From assembly GCF_900104415.1 (NCBI RefSeq), contig NZ_FMXR01000013.1, positions 69,052 to 124,220 of the forward strand: DNA of 55,169 nucleotides, given 5' to 3'. Below, in pieces: positions 1 through 8,505 of this stretch (positions are counted from its first letter, which is position 1; the number at the start of each line of letters is the position of its first letter). The DNA comes from Eubacterium oxidoreducens (lineage in GTDB: Bacteria > Bacillota > Clostridia > Lachnospirales > Lachnospiraceae). The translations under genes were made by a program, and so were the position numbers. The notes beneath the pieces were generated by a model. It was given only the letters and a program-made list of their open reading frames with translations, made no database searches and was not told the origin of the DNA.

Positions 1-121
1 AGTCGGGGTACAAGCTCCGACTGAGTTAAACGCTCCGCGAGGATGCGCACGGATTCGGACAGGAATTTGTCTGCTGAAGCAGACCCGAATCCGGCTGTCA
101 AGACTCGCGAGCGAGTCTTGA
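1..121 (+). repeat. structured 125-bp dispersed repeat, copy 1 (left-truncated by window)
   Basis: Nearly identical to 39474-39599 and to the reverse complement of 51090-51220. It contains consecutive inverted repeats: AGTCGG/CCGACT, a CGGATTCGG/CCGAATCCG stem enclosing GTCTGCT/AGCAGAC, and CAAGACTCGC/GCGAGTCTTG. This copy differs near its right end (CTGTCAAG instead of CGCGCAAG). It lies just upstream of the phosphohexomutase gene, so it could sit in its leader. Class unknown: REP/MITE-like or a structured RNA. Confidence 0.85.
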
Positions 122-156
122 CAGCAAATAAATTAGGACAGGAGATTTTAATCATC

Positions 157-1650
157 ATGAATGAAGCTTATTTTTTAAAATTGCAAAATGGTAGTGACAT
201 CAGAGGTGTCGCAGTGAGCGTTCCGGGTGAGGCACCGATTAACCTTACACTTGGCGCAGCTAACAATATCGGACAGTCTTATGTGGACTGGGTAAGCGAA
301 AAGCTTGGCAAGCCGGCAAGTGAGATTAAGATTGGAATTGGACGTGATTCAAGAATCAGTGGAGAAGAACTGTGCGGTGCCATCTGCGATGGGATTTTGA
401 GCACGGGGGCATATGTGGTGGATTGTGGACATGCAACAACGCCAAGTATGTTTATGTCGATTTTGTATCCGGAAACACAATTTGATGCTTCGATTATGAT
501 TACGGCGTCTCATCTTCCGTACAATCGAAACGGGATGAAATTCTTTACGAAAGACGGAGGTCTTGATAAAGGTGATATCACAGCAATTTTAAAAAATGCT
601 GCGACAAAAGACGATCTATTCCCAAACGAAGAGCAAGCAAAGAATTTTGACCGATTCAATCTGATTGAATTGTATGCGGCAGATTTGCGTGAGAAGATCA
701 AAGCAGGTGTACAGGCGAAGGATTATGAGCATCCTCTTTGTAATCTTAAGATTATTGTGGATGCAGGTAATGGAGAAGGCGGATTCTTTGCAACAAAGAT
801 TTTGGAGCCGCTTGGTGCAGATATCACAGGAAGCCAGTTCCTTGAGCCTGATGGTATGTTCCCAAATCATGTGCCAAATCCTGAAGATAAAGAAGCAATG
901 GCAGCAGTTGTAAAGGCAACGGTGGAAAACAAAGCAGATCTTGGTTTGATTTTTGATACGGATGTGGATCGTATGTCAGCGGTTTTGGCAGATGGTACAC
1001 CAATTAACAGAGATGGCTTGATTGCGATGATGGCAGCGATTCTGGCACCGGATTATCCGGGATCGACAATCGTAACGGATTCGGTGACCTCAGATCGTCT
1101 GAAGGATTTTCTGGAACTTGAATTGGGATTGAAACATCTGTGCTTTAAACGTGGTTACAAAAATGTTATCAATAAATGTAAAGAGCTGAATGAACAAGGA
1201 ATCGAAAGTCCGCTTGCAATCGAGACTTCTGGACATGGCGCTATGAAAGAGAATTATTATTTGGATGATGGCGCTTACCAGGCAGTGAAACTTTTGATTG
1301 CACTTGCAAAGAGGCGACAGGAAGGAAAGAGTATTGAGTCGTTGACCGAGAAGATGTCCTTTGCATTTGCGGATGTCGAACAGCGTATTAAGATTGAAGA
1401 AGAAGATTACAAGGAATATGGCCGGCAGATGTTAGAGAAGTTTAAAACAAATGCACAAAAGGAAGGGGTCGCGCTTGTGGAAAGCTATGAAGGAGTCCGA
1501 ATTTCCGTAGATCAAGAAGGGGTAAAAGGATGGGCACTTCTTCGAGCTTCTCTTCACGATCCGGTGCTTGTACTTAATGTCGAGGGGCGAAATCAAGCGG
1601 AATGCGATACGATTTTAAAACTTGTAAAAAAATTAATAGAAAATGAATAG
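157..1650 (+). CDS. Phosphohexomutase (phosphomannomutase/phosphoglucomutase family)
   Basis: Alpha-D-phosphohexomutase of 497 aa, expected to interconvert hexose 1- and 6-phosphates in the cytosol for glycan precursor supply. Visible signatures are the phosphoserine loop TASHLPYNRNG, the metal loop DTDVDR and the sugar-binding ETSGHGA. Length fits the family. The reading frame is open from 43, but the 38 residues before 157 are only a translation of the structured repeat; ATG 157 has an AGGAGA site about 11 nt upstream and begins a normal family N-terminus. PMM versus PGM specificity cannot be decided by eye. It is followed by two tRNA genes on the same strand. Confidence 0.93.
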   Translation: MNEAYFLKLQNGSDIRGVAVSVPGEAPINLTLGAANNIGQSYVDWVSEKLGKPASEIKIGIGRDSRISGEELCGAICDGILSTGAYVVDCGHATTPSMFMSILYPETQFDASIMITASHLPYNRNGMKFFTKDGGLDKGDITAILKNAATKDDLFPNEEQAKNFDRFNLIELYAADLREKIKAGVQAKDYEHPLCNLKIIVDAGNGEGGFFATKILEPLGADITGSQFLEPDGMFPNHVPNPEDKEAMAAVVKATVENKADLGLIFDTDVDRMSAVLADGTPINRDGLIAMMAAILAPDYPGSTIVTDSVTSDRLKDFLELELGLKHLCFKRGYKNVINKCKELNEQGIESPLAIETSGHGAMKENYYLDDGAYQAVKLLIALAKRRQEGKSIESLTEKMSFAFADVEQRIKIEEEDYKEYGRQMLEKFKTNAQKEGVALVESYEGVRISVDQEGVKGWALLRASLHDPVLVLNVEGRNQAECDTILKLVKKLIENE

Positions 1651-1656
1651 AAATTG

Positions 1657-1685
1657 TTGACTTTATGGGCTCATTCGTGTAAGAT
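1657..1685 (+). promoter_or_regulatory. tRNA operon promoter
   Basis: TTGACT at 1657-1662 and TAAGAT at 1680-1685 with a 17-nt spacer, ending 14 nt before the first tRNA base. Consistent with a sigma-A promoter for the tRNA pair. Confidence 0.6.
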
Positions 1686-1699
1686 AATACTTGCTGTGA

Positions 1700-1772
<73 letters not shown>

Positions 1773-1775
1773 TCT

Positions 1776-1846
1776 GCGGGTGTAGTTCAATGGTAGAACA
1801 CTAGCCTTCCAAGCTAGATACGTGGGTTCGATTCCCATCACCCGCT
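1776..1846 (+). tRNA. tRNA-Gly (anticodon TCC)
   Basis: A 71-nt cloverleaf with acceptor stem GCGGGTG/CACCCGC, anticodon stem CTAGC/GCTAG, loop CTTCCAA (anticodon TCC) and T-loop TTCGATT, discriminator T. CCA is not encoded. Co-transcribed with tRNA-Phe. Confidence 0.97.
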
Positions 1847-1856
1847 CTTGTATATA

Positions 1857-1893
1857 GAGAGTTGATTCAGGATATGAATCAACTCTTTTTTTT
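1857..1893 (+). terminator. Terminator of tRNA pair
   Basis: GAGTTGATTC and GAATCAACTC form a 10-bp stem followed by eight T. Confidence 0.9.
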
Positions 1894-1990
1894 CATATAA
1901 TCTTCACTTAGGAAACAATCGGTCTTCAAATTAACTTTTTATACTTCGGTTACAGTGATAATTGAAAAGGCAGAGAAAAAGGTGACGTAT

Positions 1991-2506
1991 ATGAAAAAAA
2001 AGGAAATAAATTATATCATCACGGCAGAACAATATCGTTGTTTATTGAAGGAATTTTCAAGAAGGGCAATTCGCATGCATAAAGGTGGAATCTGTGCGAG
2101 GATTTATTATGACACGGCTCAGCATGAAATTCTAAAGCATGAAAAGAAAGATCCTGGTCATACCAAGCTGGTTTACGAGCAGGAGAATCGTATAGTACTT
2201 TCAAAAGAGCAAAAGGAGAATCTGGTTCCGACTATGTATCTTGCATGGGATGAAGTGCAGTTTCATGTAGGAGGAAAGGAAGAACTTGTAGTAAGCATGA
2301 AACAGAATCTGCGCCATCGATTTGAGGATTTTGATTTTGAAATGGGAAGTGCCGGCAAATTAATGCTAACGAATGGTCAAGTATTTATGACTGTCAGCAG
2401 AAAAGGATTTTGCCCGTTTTGGCTGGCAAGCTTATTTAAAACCAAGAAAATAAAGCCGTTGCAAATGAGCGAATATCTGATGGGATATGAAAAAAAGGCT
2501 TCCTAA
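1991..2506 (+). CDS. Small VTC/CYTH-like protein (hypothetical)
   Basis: 171 aa, start chosen at ATG 1991 because AGGTGA lies 7 nt upstream; an in-frame GTG at 1955 has weaker support. The N-terminus, with a K..NYIIT.EQY..LL segment and then ARIYYDT, resembles the start of VTC/CYTH tunnel-fold proteins such as polyphosphate polymerase domains, where a YFDT motif follows the first strands. It is shorter than typical VTC domains and the downstream charged tunnel residues are not obvious. It stands alone between the tRNA terminator and the U32 operon. Family assignment is tentative. Confidence 0.5.
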   Translation: MKKKEINYIITAEQYRCLLKEFSRRAIRMHKGGICARIYYDTAQHEILKHEKKDPGHTKLVYEQENRIVLSKEQKENLVPTMYLAWDEVQFHVGGKEELVVSMKQNLRHRFEDFDFEMGSAGKLMLTNGQVFMTVSRKGFCPFWLASLFKTKKIKPLQMSEYLMGYEKKAS

Positions 2507-2563
2507 AACGATGCTTAAAACGTGACAGAAATAAGACAAAACAGCATAAAACAAAAATAAACA

Positions 2564-2593
2564 TTGATAACACGCTTTGCGATATGATAAAAT
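2564..2593 (+). promoter_or_regulatory. Promoter of the U32/flavoprotein operon
   Basis: TTGATA (2564-2569) and TAAAAT (2588-2593) with an 18-nt spacer, about 35 nt upstream of the ATG at 2628. Confidence 0.5.
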
Positions 2594-2627
2594 AACAATA
2601 AGTTACAACGGATAGAGGACTATTGTT

Positions 2628-3479
2628 ATGTTTTGCGAACAAGGTGATTTGGAAGAAGTCGGATTGAATCTGGCAGATCTTAATTTAAAATATTGGCATC
2701 AAGCCCCGATGCTGGAGCAATATTTAAAAGAACTAAGAGTGACACAACTTGCGATGGGATCCAATTTTTGTGATATATATTTTGCAAAAACACTCCGGAT
2801 GTTAGAAGAAGGATGGGAAAGGATTCTGGATTCTTTATCCTGTAAGTTGACATTGGTTGTTCCACAGCTGGGAGAGGGTATGCTTTCGCGGATTGAAAGA
2901 CAGCTGATGAGCTGTCTTTTCTTTGTTTCAGAAATTGTAGTAAATGATATTGCGATGCTTGCAAAGGTTTCTGCCTGGAAATCAGAAGGCTTGTATAGAG
3001 GGAAGATTACAGCCGGGCGGTTGCTGATTAAGAATTTTAGAGATGCCAGATATGAGCAATATACAGATTCGGAGGTAAAGGTATTTTTCCCGGTATATTT
3101 AGAGGGAAAAGTGGACGCGGTAGAATTAGAATATGTCGCACAGAGAATGAATCTGACTGAGATTCCATCGGGGGTCGAGGTTGTTATGCATTATCCGTAC
3201 ACGTATCAGACGTGCAGTGGTGCATGCAGCTATGCTGCAGCTGCTAATCCAAAGAACTTGTATTTCCAACAGAATCAACGTTGTAAAACAACCTGTATGG
3301 CTGGATATCTGAAATTAGAAGAACATTTTCCGATGTATCTGGTGGGGAGAGGTGTGTATATTCAAGCGGCACCGATTACGTGGATGAGCAAAAAAGCAGA
3401 TCGCTATTGGTACTGGCCGGTCGATTATGTGCTGGGATTAATATGCATTATGGGAGAGGATATGGTGGCAGTCCCATGA
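2628..3479 (+). CDS. U32-like (UbiV-type?) cysteine-containing protein
   Basis: 283 aa, first gene of a tight four-gene set. The middle has VVNDIAML followed by ITAGRLLIKNFRDAR, which resembles the VND.G.L and GR.LNK segments of U32-family proteins (UbiV, YhbV and relatives). A cysteine set near residues 196-225 (TCSGAC and then RCKTTC) could hold a 4Fe-4S cluster, as known for UbiU/UbiV. It overlaps the next gene by 4 nt (ATGA), so the products are probably made together and may form a heterodimer. The family link is by motif only; the protein could be an unrelated DUF. Confidence 0.55.
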   Translation: MFCEQGDLEEVGLNLADLNLKYWHQAPMLEQYLKELRVTQLAMGSNFCDIYFAKTLRMLEEGWERILDSLSCKLTLVVPQLGEGMLSRIERQLMSCLFFVSEIVVNDIAMLAKVSAWKSEGLYRGKITAGRLLIKNFRDARYEQYTDSEVKVFFPVYLEGKVDAVELEYVAQRMNLTEIPSGVEVVMHYPYTYQTCSGACSYAAAANPKNLYFQQNQRCKTTCMAGYLKLEEHFPMYLVGRGVYIQAAPITWMSKKADRYWYWPVDYVLGLICIMGEDMVAVP

Positions 3480-4444
3480 AGATCTTAACACCTTGTAACC
3501 GGCTAGAAGCGATAGAGGATATGCATCGCAGCGGAGCGGAAGAGTTTTATATGGGCTTTTACGGCAAGAGTTGGCAAGAACAATTTGGATCTTATAGTGA
3601 TATTAATCGTTTGACCTTGTTTAAAGACGTTGCGAACCGCTATACCTTGCAGGATATTGAGAAAATTACAAAAAAAGTACATGCATTGAAAGCCGCTATC
3701 TACATAACACTTAATGCGCCGGGGTATTTAAGAGAACAAGAAAGGTATCTTGAAGCATTTTTGGAGAAATTATCCGAATATGGTGTGGATGGCATAATTA
3801 TAAGCACGCCGGATTTGATACCGCTTGTGTTAAAGCATCATCTACAACCGGTTGCCAGCACCATGTGTGGCGTTGTCAATTCGGAAATAGCCGGAATTTA
3901 TGCAGAACGTGGAGTGCAGCGATTGATATTGCCAAGAGAATTATCGTTGCAGGAAATTGAGAGCATTATGACAAAGGTACCTTATGTGCAGTATGAAGCA
4001 TTTTTGATGCGAAATGGCTGCCGCTATATGGATGCAAATTGTCTGGGCATTCATGGAGGCGAATGTGGCGCTATCTGTGCAACAATTCGAAGTCAGGCAG
4101 CCCGTTATTATGGCTATTATACTCCGGATGTTTATGAAAATGCGGTAAAGGTATTGCAGACAAATGCAATGATCGGGCGCTATTATCATGAATATGCCTG
4201 TGGTCAGTGTGCGATTTATGCACTTAATGAGATGGGGGTTCATGCTGTGAAAATTGTTGGACGATTAGATCAGATGACCGATGTGATGCGCGATGTAAAG
4301 CTGACGAGAGATAATATTGAAATTGCAAAAAAATGTACCTGTCAGGAGCAATATTTGCATCAAATGATTCGACCGGAAAATGAAAGTGACTATTGTCGAG
4401 AAGGCCTGTCTTGTTATTATCCAGAGGCGCGTTATGGTAGATAA
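3476..4444 (+). CDS. U32 family protein (peptidase U32-like, UbiU/TrhP class)
   Basis: 322 aa from ATG 3476, which overlaps the upstream stop; a longer in-frame start at 3380 lies wholly inside the previous gene and is not used. It begins MKILTPCNRLEAIEDM with GAEEFYMGFYG, the usual N-terminus of U32 proteins (AG....A..AGADAVY.G). The middle has ILPRELSLQEI, the RELSL hallmark. Cysteines occur in NGCRYMDANC, GGECGAIC and YACGQC, fitting a 4Fe-4S site. Characterised U32 members act in oxygen-independent hydroxylation (UbiU/V, RlhA, TrhP) rather than proteolysis. Substrate unknown. Confidence 0.8.
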   Translation: MKILTPCNRLEAIEDMHRSGAEEFYMGFYGKSWQEQFGSYSDINRLTLFKDVANRYTLQDIEKITKKVHALKAAIYITLNAPGYLREQERYLEAFLEKLSEYGVDGIIISTPDLIPLVLKHHLQPVASTMCGVVNSEIAGIYAERGVQRLILPRELSLQEIESIMTKVPYVQYEAFLMRNGCRYMDANCLGIHGGECGAICATIRSQAARYYGYYTPDVYENAVKVLQTNAMIGRYYHEYACGQCAIYALNEMGVHAVKIVGRLDQMTDVMRDVKLTRDNIEIAKKCTCQEQYLHQMIRPENESDYCREGLSCYYPEARYGR

Positions 4445-4453
4445 GGAGGAACT

Positions 4454-4987
4454 ATGTTAGAAAATAAAACGATATTACTTGGAGTATGCGGATGTACACC
4501 GGCTGGACGAGCAGTTGATATTGCAACAAGTCTTCGTAGTTTGGGTGCTGAAGTTAAAATCATCCCGACGAAGAATGCGCTCAACTTTGTAACGCCATTA
4601 ATGTTACAAAGAGCGAGTGCCAATCCGATTCAGATAGACCAATTTGACTCGCCGGTGATTTGGGATCGGACATACCAATCCTGGACGCTGGATGGAGATT
4701 TACTGTTGATTGCACCGGCGTCGGCTGATATGCTAGGGAAACTTGCAAATGGTATTGCAGATGATTTGCTTTCAACCAATGTTCTTTCTTTTGAAGGACC
4801 GAAATTGATTGCAATGAATATGAGCCCGATGCTTTATCGAAACGCAGCGGTGCAAAGAAATGTGCAGCAATTGGCTGTAGATGGATATTATTTTATTGAT
4901 AATCATGATTCTACAAATCCATGCAGAATGCCGTCAGTGGACGATGTGGTGAATGAGATTGTAGATTATTTTCATGATAGAGATTAA
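4454..4987 (+). CDS. HFCD-family flavoprotein (CoaC/UbiX/EpiD-like)
   Basis: 177 aa with SD AAGGAGG just upstream. GVCGCTPAGRAVDIATSLR is the flavin-binding start; APASADMLGKLANGIADDLL is the classic APA.A..IGK.A.GIADDLL block; MNMSPMLYRNAAVQRN matches the CoaC substrate clamp MN..M. The active-site His that in CoaC lies just before the APATAD strand (GHIEL) is not evident here; the aligned part reads DRTYQSWTLDGD. It probably binds FMN, but decarboxylation may be lost or changed. Operon partner of two U32-like proteins, so a prenyl-FMN or redox role is conceivable but unproven. Confidence 0.75.
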   Translation: MLENKTILLGVCGCTPAGRAVDIATSLRSLGAEVKIIPTKNALNFVTPLMLQRASANPIQIDQFDSPVIWDRTYQSWTLDGDLLLIAPASADMLGKLANGIADDLLSTNVLSFEGPKLIAMNMSPMLYRNAAVQRNVQQLAVDGYYFIDNHDSTNPCRMPSVDDVVNEIVDYFHDRD

Positions 4988-5006
4988 AATAGGAGGAGCT
5001 ATATTG

Positions 5007-5570
5007 ATGGAAGAAAGAACAAGTAGAAATGGAATGCCACCGATGCCGCCAAAACCGGAGCATCAGGGGGGAAACTATGGAGCCGGAGGATATGGAGCCG
5101 GAGGATACGGAGCCGGAAATAATCATGGGGCTGGAGGCTATGGACGCGGCCCGCAAGGAGAGAAAAAACCGGGTGGACCGCAAGGAGGACCTGCGATTCC
5201 GCCAATGCCGCCGATGCAGATGATGTATATGCCGGTAATGATGCCGGTGTGTATGCCAATGGGACAGCCAATGCCTCCAATGCCACCGATGCCGCCACAG
5301 GGAGGTCCGCAGGGTGGACCGCCAAAGATGGGAGTTGAGCTTAATCCGGAATTGGATCGTAGACGTACTTTGGAACTTCTTTCTCTTGTGGACGAAGTTG
5401 CAAAGCCAAAGGCGGGCAAATTACTGGGTATTCCAAGACCGATGTTTGAGCATACTTGTGAAGTGCTTGAAAAGGAAGGCTTGATTACGATTGCAGTGGA
5501 TAAAGATGGTGAAAGACCAAAAGCCACACTTTCCATTACAGAAGAAGGAAAGAAAAAAATAGAACGATAA
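5007..5570 (+). CDS. Gly/Pro/Met-rich protein with C-terminal winged helix
   Basis: 187 aa from ATG 5007, with AGGAGGAG 8-10 nt upstream. Residues about 20-110 are low complexity: tandem GAGGY units, then repeated PPMPPM and Met-rich runs with GGPQGGP spacers. Residues about 113-187 look like a MarR/PadR-type winged helix: LELLSLVDEVAKPKAGKLLG, FEHTCEVLEKEGLI, then a wing ending ATLSITEEGKKKIER. It is last in the operon with the U32 pair and the flavoprotein. It may be a regulator tethered by a disordered tail or a substrate or scaffold. Function unknown. Confidence 0.7.
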   Translation: MEERTSRNGMPPMPPKPEHQGGNYGAGGYGAGGYGAGNNHGAGGYGRGPQGEKKPGGPQGGPAIPPMPPMQMMYMPVMMPVCMPMGQPMPPMPPMPPQGGPQGGPPKMGVELNPELDRRRTLELLSLVDEVAKPKAGKLLGIPRPMFEHTCEVLEKEGLITIAVDKDGERPKATLSITEEGKKKIER

Positions 5571-5576
5571 CGAAGC

Positions 5577-5617
5577 AATCCCTTTGTAAACAAAGTGTTA
5601 CAAAGGGATTTGTTTTT
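5577..5617 (+). terminator. Terminator of U32/flavoprotein operon
   Basis: AATCCCTTTGTAA and TTACAAAGGGATT form a 13-bp stem, followed by TGTTTTT. Confidence 0.88.
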
Positions 5618-5644
5618 GCAGAAAGGTAGTCATTCGATCAGGTA

Positions 5645-6274
5645 CTAACTGCGACTGCTTTCGCGCTCTTGTTTGGAATAGACGCAGCCACAGTAGTCCT
5701 GTCGATACATATCATACTCTTTGGAAAGCTCAACAGAGCGTTTGTAGCCATCACGTTTTTTGAAATCAGAAATTAGATATTTGGAAGTGTATTTTTCGGC
5801 TAGTTCACAGCCAATTTCATTTAATTTTTGGGCATTTTTAAGAGGGCTGATGGAAAGCGTGGTGGTAAAGTAATCCATTTGCATTTCTTGTGCAAGCTTA
5901 GCTGTTTTTTCAAGTCGAAGACGATAGCAACGAAAACAGCGCTCGCCACCCTCCGGAATCTTTTCGCAGCCACGGATGGCTTCGTGAAAAGCGTTTTTAT
6001 CAAAATCACCCAAAACAAAGTGAACCGGATGGGCCGTTGGCATAGACGCAATCAGCCTTTGTTGTTCGGCAGCTCTTTTGGTGTATTCTTCATCCGGATA
6101 AAGATTGGGATTATAGTAAAAAACCGTAATTTCAAAGTAGTGTGACAGATATTCGATGACATAGGAACTACATGGGGCGCAGCAACTGTGTAAAAGTAAT
6201 GAGGGAAGTTGCCCGGAGTCTTTGATTTGTTCAATTGTCTGGTCTAATATTTTTTGATAATTAATTTTATTCAT
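5645..6274 (-). CDS. queH: Epoxyqueuosine reductase QueH
   Basis: 209 aa, the DUF208-type enzyme that reduces epoxyqueuosine to queuosine in tRNA in organisms lacking QueG. Diagnostic cysteines are visible: LLHSCCAPCSS near residue 30, GGERCFRCYRLRLE near 110-122, and DYCGCVYS near the C-terminus; these ligate the 4Fe-4S and metal sites in the family. Also DYFTTTLSISPLKN, a conserved core. It is a lone gene, convergent with the U32 operon and divergent from the EAL gene. Confidence 0.93.
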   Translation of the reverse strand: MNKINYQKILDQTIEQIKDSGQLPSLLLHSCCAPCSSYVIEYLSHYFEITVFYYNPNLYPDEEYTKRAAEQQRLIASMPTAHPVHFVLGDFDKNAFHEAIRGCEKIPEGGERCFRCYRLRLEKTAKLAQEMQMDYFTTTLSISPLKNAQKLNEIGCELAEKYTSKYLISDFKKRDGYKRSVELSKEYDMYRQDYCGCVYSKQERESSRS

Positions 6275-6339
6275 GAGCCCATTGTATAGCAGGATGGGGA
6301 AAAGGGCAATGCATGTAGAAAAAGAAATAGTACTTATGA

Positions 6340-6368
6340 TTGATAAAATGGGAAGAAGGATATATAAT
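6340..6368 (+). promoter_or_regulatory. Promoter of EAL gene
   Basis: TTGATA (6340-6345), 17-nt spacer, perfect TATAAT (6363-6368), 25 nt before the start codon. Confidence 0.7.
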
Positions 6369-6393
6369 GGGAGAATGAAAGGATGTTAGGGTT

Positions 6394-8307
6394 ATGTTGA
6401 TACAAGAATGTGTTGCACGTTACTCGATTGTGGGAGACATTACGGCAATGCTTATTAGTGTTGTCTTAATGATAATTATATATTCGAATCTTTCGTTTTC
6501 TGAGGATTATGGATTGAAACTGCACAAGCGGGCCATTATCCTTGTTTTTTTGGCATCTTATTTTAACATTATCTATTCGCAATTGGTAAAATTCGCTCCC
6601 GATTATGGAGTTGGAATTTATCTGTCGCGAGAGCTATATCATATTTTGTTGAATTTTGTCTTTTTGATTTTTGCGAATTATGTGAGACGTTTGCTTGCTT
6701 TGACAAAAGAAAAAGATAGGAAGATCTGCTGGATTTCATGGGTGGCGACGATTGGTGGAAGTGTTCTTAATTTGATTTCACCGATTACGCATTGGGGATT
6801 ATATAAGGCAGATAATGGCATGTGGTATGAAACTCTGAAATTAAGTCCATTTGTGGTGACATATGTGTTTTTTATCGTGCTACTTGCAGTGGCGCTGATC
6901 TATTTTAAAACTCGTTTGATTGCGCAGGTAAGACTATGTCTATGTCTTGTTGAAGGGCTTTGCATGTTTATAATGATGGTTCCGAATAGTTTTTATCGTG
7001 GAACATTTACAACTATTACATTTTTCTTCCCAATGCTTGCGCTTTTGATTATGATTCACAGTTTGCCATATGAACTGGAAACAGGCGCAAGATATGGTCT
7101 TGCTTTAAATCATTATCTTGCCAAAACAAATCATAGAGGGAAAAAAACCATGCTTTTGGTTTTAAAATTATATATGGAGAATGATGAAAAGATTCCACAA
7201 GAACTTGGGCATGTTATGTATACGTTCTATCGTGGATCGTTGAATAGGGCATCGTTGTTTAGACTTGGAAGAAATACCTACATTTTAGGAGTGCCGGATG
7301 AAGCTCCAAAAAGGGATACGATGGAGTGTGTGCGGGAATTGATTGAGCAGCAATTTCCAAAACAATATGCGCGCTTTCAGATCCCGTATCGGATTATGTT
7401 GATGGAATGTAAGGATTTTATTCAAGGAACGAATGAGCTTGAGGGGGTCATTGCATATTTTGAAACTAAAGTAGCTAGAAATAAAACGCTTATTTGTGAC
7501 GACGAAATGATGATAAAACTTAGAAATGTTAATGTGATTATCAATCAACTTCGTATGATTCACAATAATCTGGATTTGAATGATGAACGTGTTTTGTGTT
7601 ATGTGCAGCCTGTAAAAAATGTCGTTACGGGTGAGTTCGATACGGCGGAAGCTCTTATGAGATTGAAGCTACCCGGGATTGGAATGATTTATCCAGACCG
7701 GTTTATACCGCTGGCGGAGCAATATGGCTACATTCATTCGCTTGGATTGATTATGCTTAATAAAGTGTGCAGATTGATTCGGGAGCTTGAGGAAAAGAAA
7801 ATCAAGATGGAACGGGTTTCTATTAATTTTACGATGCGAGATCTGCAAAAGGAACATTTTGTTGAGGAAGTGATTGGGATTATTGCACAAAATCACGTTC
7901 CATTTGACAAGATTGCAATTGAAATTACAGAGTCTCAGACTGCAATGGACTTTGAAGTCACAATGGATCGTATTGATCAGCTTCGAGAGTATGGTATTGT
8001 ATTTTATCTGGATGATTTTGGAACTGGATACACGAATTTTGAACGAGTGCTTCGCATGAATCTTGATATTGTAAAATTCGACAGGACGTTGCTTTTGTCG
8101 GTAAAGGAAGATAAGAATAATTCATTTATCCTGCATCATTTTGCGGAGGCGTTTGAACAGCTTGATTATAAGATCTTATTTGAAGGGATTGAAACGGATG
8201 ATCAAGAGCAGATCTGCAGAAATGCCCATGCCGATTATTTACAGGGATATATGTATTCGAAGCCGATGCCAAGTGATAAATTGGCCGAATTTATCTTAGG
8301 CGGATGA
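6394..8307 (+). CDS. Membrane-anchored EAL-domain c-di-GMP phosphodiesterase
   Basis: 637 aa. The first ~230 residues hold about seven hydrophobic helices (for example AMLISVVLMIIIYSNL and FFFPMLALLIMIHSLPY), an integral-membrane sensor. Residues ~240-385 are a degenerate GGDEF-like region without a GGDEF motif. The C-terminal EAL domain keeps the catalytic set: EALMRL, the Asn in VSINFT, the Glu in IEITES, DDFGTGYTNF, KFD, EGIET and LQGYMYSKPM. It should therefore hydrolyse c-di-GMP. It is monocistronic, with its own promoter. The input signal cannot be read from sequence. Confidence 0.9.
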   Translation: MLIQECVARYSIVGDITAMLISVVLMIIIYSNLSFSEDYGLKLHKRAIILVFLASYFNIIYSQLVKFAPDYGVGIYLSRELYHILLNFVFLIFANYVRRLLALTKEKDRKICWISWVATIGGSVLNLISPITHWGLYKADNGMWYETLKLSPFVVTYVFFIVLLAVALIYFKTRLIAQVRLCLCLVEGLCMFIMMVPNSFYRGTFTTITFFFPMLALLIMIHSLPYELETGARYGLALNHYLAKTNHRGKKTMLLVLKLYMENDEKIPQELGHVMYTFYRGSLNRASLFRLGRNTYILGVPDEAPKRDTMECVRELIEQQFPKQYARFQIPYRIMLMECKDFIQGTNELEGVIAYFETKVARNKTLICDDEMMIKLRNVNVIINQLRMIHNNLDLNDERVLCYVQPVKNVVTGEFDTAEALMRLKLPGIGMIYPDRFIPLAEQYGYIHSLGLIMLNKVCRLIRELEEKKIKMERVSINFTMRDLQKEHFVEEVIGIIAQNHVPFDKIAIEITESQTAMDFEVTMDRIDQLREYGIVFYLDDFGTGYTNFERVLRMNLDIVKFDRTLLLSVKEDKNNSFILHHFAEAFEQLDYKILFEGIETDDQEQICRNAHADYLQGYMYSKPMPSDKLAEFILGG

Positions 8308-8339
8308 AGTGTCTTTGCCTAAGAGAAATGATTTATTTT

Positions 8340-8433
8340 TAGTGCGCAGGAATTTGGTTGGATATACTGTCACATAGTCTGCGCAGGGGCTTGCCGGTCG
8401 AGACTCAAAAAGCAAGGAATGCGATAGCACGGA
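8340..8433 (+). other. Possible structured RNA/intergenic fold upstream of guaA promoter
   Basis: Nested complementary arms: GTGC (8342-8345) with GCAC (8427-8430), TGCGCAG with CTGCGCA (8343-8349 and 8379-8385, competing partly with the first), and CTTGC (8390-8394) with GCAAG (8411-8415). This suggests a branched fold. It lies upstream of the guaA promoter, so it is not an obvious guaA leader, and it matches no riboswitch consensus I know. It might be the 3' end of the EAL transcript. Confidence 0.3.
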
Positions 8434-8434
8434 C

Positions 8435-8463
8435 TTGTCATAGAACTTTATACGCGGTATAAT
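8435..8463 (+). promoter_or_regulatory. guaA promoter
   Basis: TTGTCA (8435-8440), 17-nt spacer, TATAAT (8458-8463), leaving a leader of about 35 nt before the GTG start. A leader this short leaves no room for a purine riboswitch downstream of this promoter. Confidence 0.7.
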
Positions 8464-8505
8464 AAGGCCTGATGTTTAAAAGTCTTCACGATGGAGGAAA
8501 TGATA

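Noticed and set aside
43-156. N-terminal 38-residue extension of the phosphohexomutase
   Set aside because: It translates the structured repeat; the same DNA occurs twice elsewhere without this gene. ATG 157 has an SD and a normal family N-terminus.
8435-8505. Purine riboswitch in front of guaA
   Set aside because: The leader after the promoter is ~35 nt and lacks the conserved purine-aptamer core and P1 stem.
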